Both the position numbers and the translations under genes were made by a program. Positions 39,945 through 49,429 of a stretch of 64,000 bases of DNA are shown piece by piece. How positions within the stretch are numbered: position 1 is the stretch's first letter; each line of letters starts with the position of its first letter. A model generated the notes under the pieces. It ran no database searches, had not been told where the DNA came from, and saw only the letters and a program-made list of their open reading frames with translations. Location: the NCBI RefSeq assembly GCF_938046015.1, contig NZ_CALIXW010000007.1, positions 20,119 to 84,118 of the forward strand. Direction: 5' to 3'. Source of the DNA: an uncultured Porphyromonas sp. (lineage in GTDB: Bacteria > Bacteroidota > Bacteroidia > Bacteroidales > Porphyromonadaceae).

Positions 39945-42900
39945 TTATTTGTAGCTAGCGAGGCGCTCGGAGATCATCCGCTGGATGTCCTCCTCGCTAC
40001 CCTTATAGTTGTCACGCAGGCTCTCTACGTACTGCTTGGCCAGGTAGGTCTCACCCGTACGCTGGTAGCAGTCCGCCAGGAGCAGGAAGGCGCGGGCGAG
40101 CCAGTACTGCTGGGTGGTGCCTGCAGCGATGAAGCTGTCGAGGCTCTTGCGAGCCTCGGCGGGCTTGCCCGAGCGCAGGAGGAGGTCGGCATGGCGTACG
40201 ATGCCCTCAGCGCCCTCGGGGCTGTCGCCCTGCTTGAGGAGCGCCTCGTAGGTCTTCAGGGCCTGGCCGGTGGCGCCGGTGGCCTCTTCGCTCTTCCCCT
40301 TGATGAGGATGAGGGAGCTGCGTGCGCTCGTGCCGAGGTCGCTGCGCTTCAGCAGCTCACTCGTCACTGCGAGGCTACGCTTGTAGTCCTTCGCCTCGTG
40401 GGCTGAGGAGGCGAGCTGGACGCCGTAGCGGATCTTCTGCGGAGCCTCGAGTCCTTCTAGGGCGTAGAGCTTGGACCAGGAGGCAGTGCTGGCGGCGAGC
40501 TTGCCCTCGGCCTTCTGCAGACGGGCCAGTGCCTCGAGGGCGGGGATGCGTAGGTCAAGCGAGCGAGCGGGCTCGGCGAGCTTGGTGTAGATGGCCGTGG
40601 CCTCGGCGCTGCGCTGCGTCTCCTCGTAGTGGCGGGCCAGCAGGAGCTCGGCCTTGCCTGCGTCGCGGCTCTTGGGGTAGGCACGGACGTAGTTCTCTAG
40701 CGCCGAGACGGTGCCCTCCTTATCCTTCTTGTACTTGCTCTCGAGGGAGAGGTACTGCAGGTGGGCGCCTTCCTCCTCGGAGGGGCTCAGCTGCTTGCCG
40801 AGGGTGGCGGCATAGGCGCTGTACTCGTCTACGCGGTCTAGGTCGATGTAGATGTTCTTGAGGTCGGAGAGGGCCGAGCGTGCCTCCTCGCTGTCGGGAT
40901 AGCGTGCGATGAGGTCCTTGTAGGCCTTGATGGCCTCCTCGTGGCGGCCTGCGTTGTAGGAGACCATCCCGAGCTCGAGGGCGCCGAGGCGGGCATAGCT
41001 GCTCTCGGGGTAGCGTTGGATGAGCTGAGAGAAGGTACGCTGCGCCTCGGTGACGGGTGCCTTGCTCAGGATCTGCGCGCGGCCCTTGTCATAGAGCACC
41101 TCGGGTAGGTGGGCGGACTCAGGGTAGAGGCGAGCCAGCAGGTCGAGCGACTCGATCTGCTTGGCATAGTTACCCCAGCGTCCCTGGATGGCCGCCATGC
41201 GGTAGAGGGCCTCGTCGTTGCCGCCTGGGGCGAGCTCGTTGGCCGCGCGGTAGTCTTCGAGGGCCTCCTTGCTGCGATGCTGCACGAGGTAGCTGTCGGC
41301 ACGGCGGCAGAGGGCGTCTACGCGGCGTGCTGTGGGCTCGCTAGAGGCCTGGCTGAGGTAGCTGGTGAAGGCACGCTGTGCCTCGCTGTAGCGCTTCGAG
41401 TTGTAGTAGGCGTAGCCCTCGACATAAGCGCTGAGGGGCACGCTGAACTGGGCGCTGCGGCTGTGCTGCACGTCGCGGGCGGACTCGGCATAGCGTCCCT
41501 CCTGGAGGTAGGTGAGGGCACGCAGGAGGTAGCACTGGGCAGTGTAGTCGGGCTGGGTGGCGAGCTTGATGCCCTCGGAGAGGCGCTGCTCGGCCTCGGG
41601 ATAGCGTCCCTTGCTGAGGGCATCCTCTCCGAGGCGCAGCAGGACGTATTGCTTGGCCTCGTCGAGGTCACGGCTCTGGAGCTGCAGGCGCTGCAGGGTC
41701 GCCAGTGACTGGCTGTAGTCCTTGTTCGTCAGGAAGAGGCGCTTCATCAGACCCAGCACCTCGGCGTGGTGCTTGGACTGGGGGTACTCCTTGACGAAGG
41801 CCTCGGCGGCGCGCACGGTCTGGCCGAAGTTGGCTCGCTGCGTCTGGTACTGCAGCAGTACGCCGTTGTAGAGAGCAGCCTCGCGCAGCTGGCGGTCGGC
41901 GGCGGGGTGTGCGGCAGCGCGGCTGAAGGCTAGCGCGGCAGCGCTGGACTGGCCGAGCTTCAAGAGGCTGTTGGCCTGGACGAAGAGCGTCTTGGCCCCG
42001 TAGTCCCCAGCCTTGTCGGTCTCGACGCCCTCAAGAGCCTTGAGGGTCTCGTCGTAGCGCCCTAGGGCGTAGAGCGAGGCGCCGAGGGCGTAGCGCTCCC
42101 CAGCGTTTGGCTCGTAGCCGCTCTCCGTGAGCAGGGGCTGCAGGTAGCGCACCGCCTCGGCATAGGAGCCTAGGGCGAAGTGTGCCTGTCCCTGGGCGCC
42201 GCGGATGTCGGGGCGGGAGGAGAGGCTGGGGTAGCTACGCAGCAGGGGCTGGGTAGCGCTCAGCGCAGCCTCGGGCTGCTGGGTTGCGAACTCTAGCAGC
42301 ACGAGCTGGCAGGCGGCTTCGGGGCGCAGCGCCTCGGGGTAGCTCTCGGGACGGAAGAGCTCACGGGCGAGCTCCGTCTTGCCCTCCAGCTGGGCGATGG
42401 TGCCGAGGTAGAGGGTGGCCTGAGCTCCGACGAGGCCGCCATCGAGGTCGGCCGCCTGCTCTAGGGCTGCCTTGGCCTCGGCGAGCTGCTCCATGCCGCG
42501 CCTATCCTTGAGGAGGCTGTAGCCGAGGGCGAGCTGTAGCTGGGCGGCCTCACGTGGGGCGAGGGCTGAGAGGGGGACGCGGCGTAGCTCCTCCTGAGCT
42601 ACCGAGTAGTGTCCCTGCTCGAGATAGATGAGGCCAAGGAGCAGCTGGGCCTCGGCTCGGTCGAGGCTCTGCGGATGCTCGGTGAGGAAGCGGTTGACCA
42701 GCTCCTCGGGGTGGTCGGTGCGCTGGAGCATCAGTGTGGCGAGCATCTGGCGGTAGGCGGCGTGCTCCCGCTCTAGCGGCAGGCGACCCAGCTGGGGCAG
42801 GTCGTGGAGATAGCCTAGATAGTTGGCCGAGGCATAGTCCTGGTGCAGCTGAGCGGTCTCGAGGAGGCTACGGCTGGGGTCCGTCGTCTGCGCCTGGAGG

Positions 42901-42962
42901 CTGGCCAGCGAGCCGAGGCAGGCCAGGCAAAGGACGAGGCGTCTATAGTTCGTTGACTTCAT
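39945..42962 (-). CDS. Large periplasmic TPR-repeat protein
   Basis: 1005 residues with signal peptide (YRRLVLCLACLGSLASLQA, cleavage near LQAQ). The rest is almost wholly helical repeat of TPR/Sel1 spacing, for example AQLLLGLIYLEQGHYSVAQE, YALGASLYALGRYDETLKAL, GALELGMVSYNAGRHEEAIK and DLIARYPDSEEARSALSDLK. TPR solenoids bind proteins, and this one is likely a periplasmic or outer-membrane-associated scaffold. P. gingivalis has a TPR protein of similar size, to my memory. The gene follows rnz by 50 bp and precedes the barrel gene by 2 bp. No catalytic domain is seen. Confidence 0.85.
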   Translation of the reverse strand: MKSTNYRRLVLCLACLGSLASLQAQTTDPSRSLLETAQLHQDYASANYLGYLHDLPQLGRLPLEREHAAYRQMLATLMLQRTDHPEELVNRFLTEHPQSLDRAEAQLLLGLIYLEQGHYSVAQEELRRVPLSALAPREAAQLQLALGYSLLKDRRGMEQLAEAKAALEQAADLDGGLVGAQATLYLGTIAQLEGKTELARELFRPESYPEALRPEAACQLVLLEFATQQPEAALSATQPLLRSYPSLSSRPDIRGAQGQAHFALGSYAEAVRYLQPLLTESGYEPNAGERYALGASLYALGRYDETLKALEGVETDKAGDYGAKTLFVQANSLLKLGQSSAAALAFSRAAAHPAADRQLREAALYNGVLLQYQTQRANFGQTVRAAEAFVKEYPQSKHHAEVLGLMKRLFLTNKDYSQSLATLQRLQLQSRDLDEAKQYVLLRLGEDALSKGRYPEAEQRLSEGIKLATQPDYTAQCYLLRALTYLQEGRYAESARDVQHSRSAQFSVPLSAYVEGYAYYNSKRYSEAQRAFTSYLSQASSEPTARRVDALCRRADSYLVQHRSKEALEDYRAANELAPGGNDEALYRMAAIQGRWGNYAKQIESLDLLARLYPESAHLPEVLYDKGRAQILSKAPVTEAQRTFSQLIQRYPESSYARLGALELGMVSYNAGRHEEAIKAYKDLIARYPDSEEARSALSDLKNIYIDLDRVDEYSAYAATLGKQLSPSEEEGAHLQYLSLESKYKKDKEGTVSALENYVRAYPKSRDAGKAELLLARHYEETQRSAEATAIYTKLAEPARSLDLRIPALEALARLQKAEGKLAASTASWSKLYALEGLEAPQKIRYGVQLASSAHEAKDYKRSLAVTSELLKRSDLGTSARSSLILIKGKSEEATGATGQALKTYEALLKQGDSPEGAEGIVRHADLLLRSGKPAEARKSLDSFIAAGTTQQYWLARAFLLLADCYQRTGETYLAKQYVESLRDNYKGSEEDIQRMISERLASYK

Positions 42963-43012
42963 TCGTATATAGGGCTAGGGTGGGGGGGCGGTGGTGGGAA
43001 CGCAGGCGAGGG

Positions 43013-43927
43013 CTAGACCTCGAGGGTCATCAGTTCGTCGGCTGCGGTCGTCTCTGGGAAGAGGGCGCGTGCCTCCTCCAGCAAGGGAGTGGCATCGCTA
43101 TAGCGTGCGGAGTAGTGTCCTATGAGGAGGCGCCCTACGCCCGAGGCGCGAGCGATCTGGGCGGCCTGCTCGGCCGTGCTATGCCCCGTCTCGGCGGCGC
43201 GTGCAGCTCGCTCGCGGGGGAAGGTCGCCTCGTGGTAGAGGAGGTCTACTCCCTGTAGGAGGGGGATGAGGGCGGGGCGATAGGCGGTGTCGGAGCAGTA
43301 GGCGTAGCTGCGGCCGGCCTTGGCAGGGCGCGTCAGCCGTGCGTTGGGGATGAGCTGCCCCTCGGGCGTCGTGTAGTCGGCTCCCTCACGTAGGGCCTTG
43401 AAGGCGCTGACGGGCACGCCGTAGAAGTCGCAGGAGGCGCGGTCGATATGCCGCTCGAGCCCACGCTCGCGGAAGAGGTAGCCCGTGCAGGGCATGCGGT
43501 GGTCTAGCGGGAGGCTGCTCACCGTAAGGGAGCGATCCTCGTAGACGGGGCCTGCCTGCCTATCGTCGAGGGTATGCACCTCGATCTCATAGCCGAGCCA
43601 GCTGGTGCTGGAGCTGATGAAGGGGGCGAGGTAGTCGGCGATGCCGCGTGGGCCGTAGATGGGCAGGGCACGGCGCCGCCCGAGGAGACTTAGCGTCGAG
43701 AGGAGCCCTGGCAGGCCGTAGCAGTGATCGCCGTGCAGGTGGGAGATGAAGACCGCGACGAGCCGACCGAAGTCCAGCCGAAGGGCACGCCACTGGCGCT
43801 GCGCTCCCTCACCGCAGTCGATGAGGAAGAGCTTCTCGCGGTAGGCCACGACCTGGGCACTGGGATAGTGCCGTGTCGTAGGCAGCGCCGAGCCGCAGCC
43901 GAGGATGTGTACGCGGAAGTCACTCAT
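43013..43927 (-). CDS. rnz: Ribonuclease Z (tRNA 3' processing)
   Basis: RNase Z is a zinc beta-lactamase-fold endonuclease that trims tRNA 3' ends. 304 residues. The metal motif is SHLHGDHCYGLPGLL (residues 62-76). Other conserved blocks are HILGCGSALPTTRHYPSA, FLIDCGEGAQRQ, LPLDHRMPCTGYLF (the H at the third site), YCSDTAYRPAL and LLYHEATF, then TGHSTAEQAAQIA and LLIGHYSARY. It is the expected length for the short form. It is part of the long minus-strand run, 17 bp after rseP. Confidence 0.96.
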   Translation of the reverse strand: MSDFRVHILGCGSALPTTRHYPSAQVVAYREKLFLIDCGEGAQRQWRALRLDFGRLVAVFISHLHGDHCYGLPGLLSTLSLLGRRRALPIYGPRGIADYLAPFISSSTSWLGYEIEVHTLDDRQAGPVYEDRSLTVSSLPLDHRMPCTGYLFRERGLERHIDRASCDFYGVPVSAFKALREGADYTTPEGQLIPNARLTRPAKAGRSYAYCSDTAYRPALIPLLQGVDLLYHEATFPRERAARAAETGHSTAEQAAQIARASGVGRLLIGHYSARYSDATPLLEEARALFPETTAADELMTLEV

Positions 43928-43944
43928 AGGGCTAGGGACGCGCC

Positions 43945-45267
43945 TTACTTGAAGAAGGCGCGGTAGACGTCATTGCCGTTGGCGTAGAGCATCAGCAGCA
44001 TCAGGAGCACGAGCCCTACGGTCTGGATGGAGGTCATCGCCTTGTCACTAAGGGGCTTGCGGCGGATCATCTCGATGATGATGAAGAGGATGTGGCCGCC
44101 GTCCAGCGCAGGGATGGGCAGGATGTTCATCACCGCCAGGATGATGGAGAGGAAGGCCGTGATGCTCCAGAAGCTCTGCCAGTCGAAGCTCGAGGGGAAG
44201 AGCTTGCCCATCGTGCCGAGGCCGCCCATCTGCTTCGCACCCTCCTTGGTGAAGATGTACTTCAGCCCCCCGACGTAGCTGGAGATGGCCTGCGTGGCGC
44301 GGTCGAAGCCTGCGGGGATAGCGCTGAGGACGTTGTAGTGCACCGTCTCGATGGGGTAGATCTCCTCGATGGGGCGCAGCTGGATGCCTAGGCGACCCTC
44401 GCTGTCGACCTTGGCCGAGAGCTCGTGGAGGCCGTCGGGGCGCTCTACGGTGAGGCGGAGCTCCTGCCCCTTGTGCTCGTGCAGTGCAGCGATCACCTGG
44501 CTGAGGTCTCCTGTGGGCTGGCCTGCGACAGCGACGACGCGGTCGCCCACCTGCAGCCCGCTATCTAGGGCGGGGCTACCTGCGGGGAGCTCGTCGATGA
44601 TAAAGGGCATGCGGAGCGAGCCGAAGCCTTCCTCAGCCTTGAGGATACGGTTCATCATGTCCTCAGGGATAGCGATGACCTTGGTCTCCGTCCCGCGACG
44701 TACCTCGACCTCGCGTGCCTTGATCAGCGAGGAGAGGAAGCGGCTGTCCAGCACATTGGGCGCCTCTACATCGTCCACGCGGAGGATGACGTCGCCGTCG
44801 ACGAAGCCCACGGCCTCAGCGGTGGCGGAGAACTCCATGCCCGCCGAGACCTTATCGCTGTGCAGCACCTTCGTGCCCCAGGTCAGCGAGATAGCGGCGT
44901 AGATGATGAAGGCTAGGATGACGTTGAAGATGACGCCGCCGGCCATCATCATTAGGCGCGCAAAGGCGCTCTTGCTACGGAACTCGTCGGGCTTGGGCTC
45001 ACTGGCCATGCTCTCGGTGTCCATACTCTCGTCGATCATCCCAGCGATCTTGCAGTAGCCCCCGAGGGGGATCCAGCCGATGCCGTAGGTCGTGCCGCTG
45101 CGCTTGCTCGTCCACTTGGCGAGCGAGAACCAGGGGTTGAAGAAGAGGTAGAACTTCTCTACGCGCGCCCCGAAGAAGCGTGCCATCGAGTAGTGCCCGA
45201 GCTCGTGGATGAAGACGAGGATCGAGAGGGAGAGGAGGAGCTGAAGTATCCGAATTGCTATATCCAT
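43945..45267 (-). CDS. rseP: Site-2 protease RseP
   Basis: An intramembrane zinc metalloprotease (M50) that clips single-span membrane proteins such as anti-sigma factors and remnant signal peptides. 440 residues. The zinc motif HELGH is at 21-25 in the first membrane helix, followed by FGARVEKFYLFFNPWFSL. The periplasmic part holds two PDZ-like segments (PAGSPALDSGLQVGDRVVAV is one). The third metal ligand is in ILPIPALDGGHILFIIIE near the C-terminus. It is encoded just after dxr, as in many bacteria. The gap to dxr is 6 bp. Confidence 0.96.
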   Translation of the reverse strand: MDIAIRILQLLLSLSILVFIHELGHYSMARFFGARVEKFYLFFNPWFSLAKWTSKRSGTTYGIGWIPLGGYCKIAGMIDESMDTESMASEPKPDEFRSKSAFARLMMMAGGVIFNVILAFIIYAAISLTWGTKVLHSDKVSAGMEFSATAEAVGFVDGDVILRVDDVEAPNVLDSRFLSSLIKAREVEVRRGTETKVIAIPEDMMNRILKAEEGFGSLRMPFIIDELPAGSPALDSGLQVGDRVVAVAGQPTGDLSQVIAALHEHKGQELRLTVERPDGLHELSAKVDSEGRLGIQLRPIEEIYPIETVHYNVLSAIPAGFDRATQAISSYVGGLKYIFTKEGAKQMGGLGTMGKLFPSSFDWQSFWSITAFLSIILAVMNILPIPALDGGHILFIIIEMIRRKPLSDKAMTSIQTVGLVLLMLLMLYANGNDVYRAFFK

Positions 45268-45273
45268 GATTGT

Positions 45274-46461
45274 CTATTGATTGTAGTAGGGGAGGGCCTC
45301 GAGGCTACGACGGCGTACGTCGCTGTCTACTGCGCTCAGGGTCTCGAGGTCGTACTGGGCGGTGGGGCTGGTGCTGTGCAGCATGTCGGCGATGAGGCGG
45401 CTCATGGCGCGGAAGCCAAGGCGCCCCTCGAGGAAGGCTGCGACGGCGACCTCGTTGGCGGCGTTGAGCACGCAGGGCGCCGTGCCCCCGAGCTCTATGG
45501 CCTCGTAGGCGAGGGCTAGGTTGGGGAAGGCCTCCAGGTCGGGGCGCTCGAAGGTGAAGCTCCAGTCGGCGAAGCTGAGGCGTGGGTAGTCATTGCTCAT
45601 GCGCTCGCTGAGGCCGAGGGCGTAGCTGATCGGCAGGCGCATATCTGCCTGCCCGAGCTGCGCCTTGACCGAGCCGTCGCAGAACTGTACCATCGAGTGG
45701 ATGATGCTCTGCGGGTGCACCACGACCTCGATGTCCTCGGGGGCGGTGTCGAAGAGCCAGCGCGCCTCGATCATCTCCAGCCCCTTGTTCATCAGCGAGG
45801 CCGAGTCGATGGTCACCTTAGCGCCCATGACCCAGTTGGGGTGCTTGAGGGCCTGCTGGGGTGTGACGCGCTCCAGTGCCTCTGAGCTCCAGCCTCTGAA
45901 GGGGCCGCCCGAGGCCGTCAGCAGGATGCGCTCTAGGGCGCGGCGCTCGGCACGGCTGTCGCAGCTCGACTCCCCGACGAGGCACTGGTAGATGGCCGAG
46001 TGCTCCGAGTCTACGGGGATGATGCGGGCACCGTACTGGGCCGAGAGGCGCATGATCAGCTCGCCCGCTACGACGAGCGTCTCCTTGTTGGACAGGGCGA
46101 TGGTCTTGCCCGCCTTGATGGCGGCGAGCGTGGGGCGTAGGCCCGAGTAGCCGACCATGGCCGTCAGGACGACCTCGACCTCGGGGCGCTGTACGACCTC
46201 CTCGATGGCCTCGGCACCCGTCAGCACCTCGATCCCGAGGGGGGCGAGAGCCTCGCGTACCTCGGAGTAGTGGCGCTCGTCGGCGATGACGACCGCTCGA
46301 GGACGAAATTCCCTAGCCTGGGCGATGAGCTGCTCGGCCGAGCTACGGGCGACCAGCACGCTGGCCTCGAGCTCGTCGGCATGGCTGCGGATGACCTCTA
46401 GCGCCTGCGTCCCTATGGAGCCCGTCGAGCCGAGGACGGCTATCTGTCGTCTCTGCTCCAT
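45274..46461 (-). CDS. dxr: 1-deoxy-D-xylulose 5-phosphate reductoisomerase
   Basis: Dxr catalyses the committed step of the MEP isoprenoid pathway, making MEP with NADPH. 395 residues from MEQRRQIAVLGSTGSIGTQA (NADPH motif GSTGSIG). Metal and substrate residues lie in SNKETLVVAGEL, PVDSEHSAIYQCL, TASGGPFRGW and HPNWVMGAKVTIDSASLMNK. The frame is open 78 codons further upstream, but that stretch overlaps pepT in another frame. The ATG at 46461 shares one base with the pepT stop (TGATG), so translation is coupled. Confidence 0.96.
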   Translation of the reverse strand: MEQRRQIAVLGSTGSIGTQALEVIRSHADELEASVLVARSSAEQLIAQAREFRPRAVVIADERHYSEVREALAPLGIEVLTGAEAIEEVVQRPEVEVVLTAMVGYSGLRPTLAAIKAGKTIALSNKETLVVAGELIMRLSAQYGARIIPVDSEHSAIYQCLVGESSCDSRAERRALERILLTASGGPFRGWSSEALERVTPQQALKHPNWVMGAKVTIDSASLMNKGLEMIEARWLFDTAPEDIEVVVHPQSIIHSMVQFCDGSVKAQLGQADMRLPISYALGLSERMSNDYPRLSFADWSFTFERPDLEAFPNLALAYEAIELGGTAPCVLNAANEVAVAAFLEGRLGFRAMSRLIADMLHSTSPTAQYDLETLSAVDSDVRRRSLEALPYYNQ

Positions 46462-47708
46462 CAGACGGTGGGGCTGGCTAGTGTGACCAGGTGGATGAGG
46501 GTCTCGGCGGCACGGCTCATCGTGTCGAGGGAGGCGTATTCGTAGGGGCCGTGGAAGTTCGCCCCGCCAGTGAAGAGGTTGGGGCAGGGGAGACCCATAT
46601 AGCTGAGGCGTGCGCCGTCCGTCCCGCCGCGTATGGGGCGTACCAGCGGAGCTACGCCTGCGCGCAGCATGGCCTCCTTGGCACGCTCCAGCCACTCGGC
46701 GTGGGGCGCGACCTGCTCGTACATATTGTAGTAGCTATCCTGGAGCTCTACACGGATGGCGGTATGGCCGTAGGCCTTGTTGATCTCGGTGGCGACCTTG
46801 GTGAGCAGCTCCTTCTTCTCCTCGAAGGTCGCCCGATCGTGATCGCGTATGATGTACTCGGCGTAGGCCTCGCTGACGTCGCCGCGTAGCTCCGTCAGGT
46901 GGTAGAAGCCCTGATAGCCCTCGGTGAACTCGGGGCGCGCCATGTGGGGTAGGGCTGCGTGCAGGAGGTAGATCACCTCGAGGGCGTTGATCAGCTTGCC
47001 CTTGGCATAGCCTGGGTGGATGCTGCGGCCTGTGGCGTAGACCTTGGCCGTGGCAGCATTGAAGTTCTCATACTCCAGCTCGCCCTCCTTGCCGCCGTCG
47101 ACGGTGAAGGCAAAGTCCGCCCCGAAGGCGGGCACGTCGAAGTAGTCCACGCCCTTGCCGATCTCCTCGTCGGGGGTGAAGGCGATGCACAGCGTGCCGT
47201 GCTCCAGCTCGGGGTGCTCCATGAGGTAGCGCACGGCCTCCATGATCTCCGCGACGCCCGCCTTGTCATCTGCCCCCAGCAGCGTCGTGCCGTCGGTGGT
47301 GATGAGGGTGTCGCCGATGAGCTCGCGCAGCTCGGGGAACTCGCGTGGGTCGAGCACCGCCCGATCCCCGAGCGGGATGACCTCTCCGCCGTAGTCCTCG
47401 ATGATCTGGGGCTGTACCTCGAGCCCCGAGCAGTCGGGGCTGGTGTCTACATGGGCGATGAGCCCCAGGGCGGGGGCTGCCTCATGGCCGGGGCTGGCAG
47501 GGATGCGCGCCACGACATAGCCCCGCTCCTCGAGGCGTACCTCAGGCACGCCGAGCTCGACCAGCTCGTCTCGGAGGAGGCGCAGCAGGTCGAGCTGGCA
47601 GGCGGTAGAGGGATAGGTACTGCTCTTGGGGTCGCTCTGCGTATGGATACGCACGTAGCGGATGAAGCGCTCCAGCAGTCGGGGGCGTAGCTCGTCAGCT
47701 ATAGTCAT
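46461..47708 (-). CDS. pepT: Peptidase T (tripeptide aminopeptidase)
   Basis: An M20B zinc exopeptidase that removes the N-terminal residue of tripeptides in the cytoplasm. 415 residues. Metal ligands are in LIAHVDTSPDCSG (His, Asp), GADDKAGVAEIM (Asp) and FTPDEEIGKGVDYFD (Glu-Glu). GGTDGARLSYMGLPCPNLF is the distal block. It overlaps the upstream TPR gene by 4 bp and dxr by 1 bp, so it is embedded in an operon. It fits a peptide-fermenting lifestyle. Confidence 0.96.
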   Translation of the reverse strand: MTIADELRPRLLERFIRYVRIHTQSDPKSSTYPSTACQLDLLRLLRDELVELGVPEVRLEERGYVVARIPASPGHEAAPALGLIAHVDTSPDCSGLEVQPQIIEDYGGEVIPLGDRAVLDPREFPELRELIGDTLITTDGTTLLGADDKAGVAEIMEAVRYLMEHPELEHGTLCIAFTPDEEIGKGVDYFDVPAFGADFAFTVDGGKEGELEYENFNAATAKVYATGRSIHPGYAKGKLINALEVIYLLHAALPHMARPEFTEGYQGFYHLTELRGDVSEAYAEYIIRDHDRATFEEKKELLTKVATEINKAYGHTAIRVELQDSYYNMYEQVAPHAEWLERAKEAMLRAGVAPLVRPIRGGTDGARLSYMGLPCPNLFTGGANFHGPYEYASLDTMSRAAETLIHLVTLASPTV

Positions 47709-48901
47709 TGCTTCTCTTGATGTAGCTCCGCGTAGCGCTGCTCTAGTCCGAGACGATAGTAGACATTGCCCAGCAGCTCACGTACCTGATCGGGGGAGCG
47801 CTTGTAGGCCGCCTCTAGATGGGGCAGGGACTGGCGGAAGTAGTCCTTGGCCTTGTGCTCGTCGAGCTTCGTCGCTAGGGGATTAGCCAGCAGGCTTACG
47901 GCTTGGTTGTAGTATACTTGCCCGAGGTTGAAGAGGGCATCATAGTTGTCAGGGCTTAGCTTCAGCACCTGCTTGTAGACTTCGGCCGCGTGCGCCCAGT
48001 CCTGAGCCATGAAGTAGACGTTGCCGCGTAGCACCAGGAGGTTGGGATTGGTGGGGGCTGCCTTGATGGCCTCGTCGATGAGAGCGACGGCAGCCTTGTA
48101 GTTGCCCTGCGCCTGGTGGATGGAGATGAGCTTGCCGAAGAAGAAGGTCGTCTTTGGGAAGCGCCGAGCTCCCTCCTCTAGCAGTGGGAGTGCGCCGAGG
48201 GTGTCCTGCTGCGCCAGATGGCTGCGGGCGATGAACTGGTAGACCTCATTCTGATTGGCCGAGAGGTCGAGGTACTCCTTCCCGAGGCGAATGACCTCGG
48301 GGTAGAGCTTGCCCGTGTAGGCCGAGACGAGGGCGTAGTAGGCGAGGTTGGCCGTCGTGCTGTCGGCCTTCAGTACGCGCTCCCCTGGGGGCAGCAGGAG
48401 GCGCTGCGCCTGCAGGGCGTGGTCGAAGGCACGGCTGGCACGCGCGTAGTCCTTATGGTCGAGGTAGAAGAGCCCCGCGTCGTACATCTTCGGCGCGTCC
48501 TCCTTCAGGAAGTCCTGGATGCGCTTGGTGAAGCGTGGCTGGACGCGTCCCTGCGCATTGGGGCGCTGGTCGAGCGAGTCGGCCCGCAGCCAGGCGGGGA
48601 GCTCGTCGACGACGTGGCGAAACATCGTCGCCGTATCCCCAGGAATGCCGGGGGTCGTCAGCTTGCGGTACTCAGCCTTGTAGAGCTGGTGGTCTACCAG
48701 ACCGCGTATATAGTAGGTATAGGGGTCTGCCTTGGTCTCTTCGTGAGCCTCGGCCAGCCCCAGCAGGCGGCGTATCTCGGAGTAATTAGGCTGCTCTGCC
48801 TGGAGGAGACGCTCGGCTGCGCGCACATGGGTCCGCTGTGCCCAGCCGCTCAGAGGAGCCAGTAGACACAGAGCCGCTACGTAGCCAAATATTTTCTTCA
48901 T
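47705..48901 (-). CDS. Secreted TPR-repeat protein
   Basis: 398 residues. The signal peptide is MKKIFGYVAALCLLAPLSGW with cleavage near WAQ. Helical TPR-like repeats follow throughout: AGLFYLDHKDYARASRAFDH, TANLAYYALVSAYTGKLYPE, TTFFFGKLISIHQAQGNYKA and NYDALFNLGQVYYNQAVSLL. No catalytic motif is seen. It is the first gene of the pepT-dxr-rseP-rnz-TPR-barrel run, overlapping pepT by 4 bp, and has its own TATCTTTG box about 120 bp upstream. It is likely periplasmic. Its partner is unknown. Confidence 0.85.
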   Translation of the reverse strand: MKKIFGYVAALCLLAPLSGWAQRTHVRAAERLLQAEQPNYSEIRRLLGLAEAHEETKADPYTYYIRGLVDHQLYKAEYRKLTTPGIPGDTATMFRHVVDELPAWLRADSLDQRPNAQGRVQPRFTKRIQDFLKEDAPKMYDAGLFYLDHKDYARASRAFDHALQAQRLLLPPGERVLKADSTTANLAYYALVSAYTGKLYPEVIRLGKEYLDLSANQNEVYQFIARSHLAQQDTLGALPLLEEGARRFPKTTFFFGKLISIHQAQGNYKAAVALIDEAIKAAPTNPNLLVLRGNVYFMAQDWAHAAEVYKQVLKLSPDNYDALFNLGQVYYNQAVSLLANPLATKLDEHKAKDYFRQSLPHLEAAYKRSPDQVRELLGNVYYRLGLEQRYAELHQEKQ

Positions 48902-49021
48902 CGTAGAGTCGTCTATCTAATTAGGTAGCGATGAGCCCTGCCCAGCTATGCGGGCTACTCGAGTTCATCTCTATAATAACTCGCTGAGGGGTATGTCTGG
49001 TATATCCCCTCGCTATAGAGA

Positions 49022-49029
49022 CAAAGATA
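49022..49029 (-). promoter_or_regulatory. -7 box of the TPR-pepT-dxr-rseP run
   Basis: Minus-strand TATCTTTG. Predicted start near 49015 and leader of about 114 nt. The leader contains a GAGGGG..CCCCTC stem at about 48986-49011 that could fold in the RNA. Confidence 0.55.
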
Positions 49030-49209
49030 CTACAATACTCCCTAAGCATCATGGAATAGGCGCCTCGCACGGCATGGCGAGGGCTAGGGCTAAGCCCCCC
49101 AGAGCCGGCGAGGGTGGATAGGCGGGGAGCGCCTTGGTGCGAGCTCCCAGCACGGGTCAGCCTCTGCGCTAGGAGCCCGCAGCACGGCGACATCCTTGTC
49201 CTAGCTCCC
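49030..49209. other. Divergent spacer, TPR-gene side
   Basis: Sequence between the TPR-operon promoter and array D. No gene or hairpin of note. It is GC-rich with short purine runs. Confidence 0.4.
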
Positions 49210-49297
49210 CGAAGGATATCCCTGAGCCCTGCTCACTGGTATCCCTCAGTGCTCTGACGGACGACCCTCAGCGCCCTGACTGATATCCCTTACGGGG
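49210..49297. repeat. 22-bp repeat array D, GC-rich family (4 units)
   Basis: Units start at 49210, 49232, 49254 and 49276. Cores are GGATATCCCTGAG, ACTGGTATCCCTCAG, GACGGACGACCCTCAG and TGACTGATATCCCT. It is more diverged than array B but keeps the 22-bp step exactly. It lies in the divergent spacer between the TPR-operon promoter (49022) and the tdh promoter (49453). Confidence 0.82.
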
Positions 49298-49429
49298 CCT
49301 CCTCCTAGAGATGCGCCTGGTGGTGGCCTTAGTCGTGTCCTTTGCCTCAGTTGAGGCGAAGGCTAGGTGCGAGGAGCGAACTGGTGCAGAGCGCTTTGGG
49401 TGGGGTGGGGCGCCGAGTCTTGGCCTGGC

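Noticed and set aside
46462..46695. 78-codon N-terminal extension of Dxr
   Set aside because: Overlaps pepT in another frame; Dxr proteins begin right at the NADPH motif as with the ATG at 46461.
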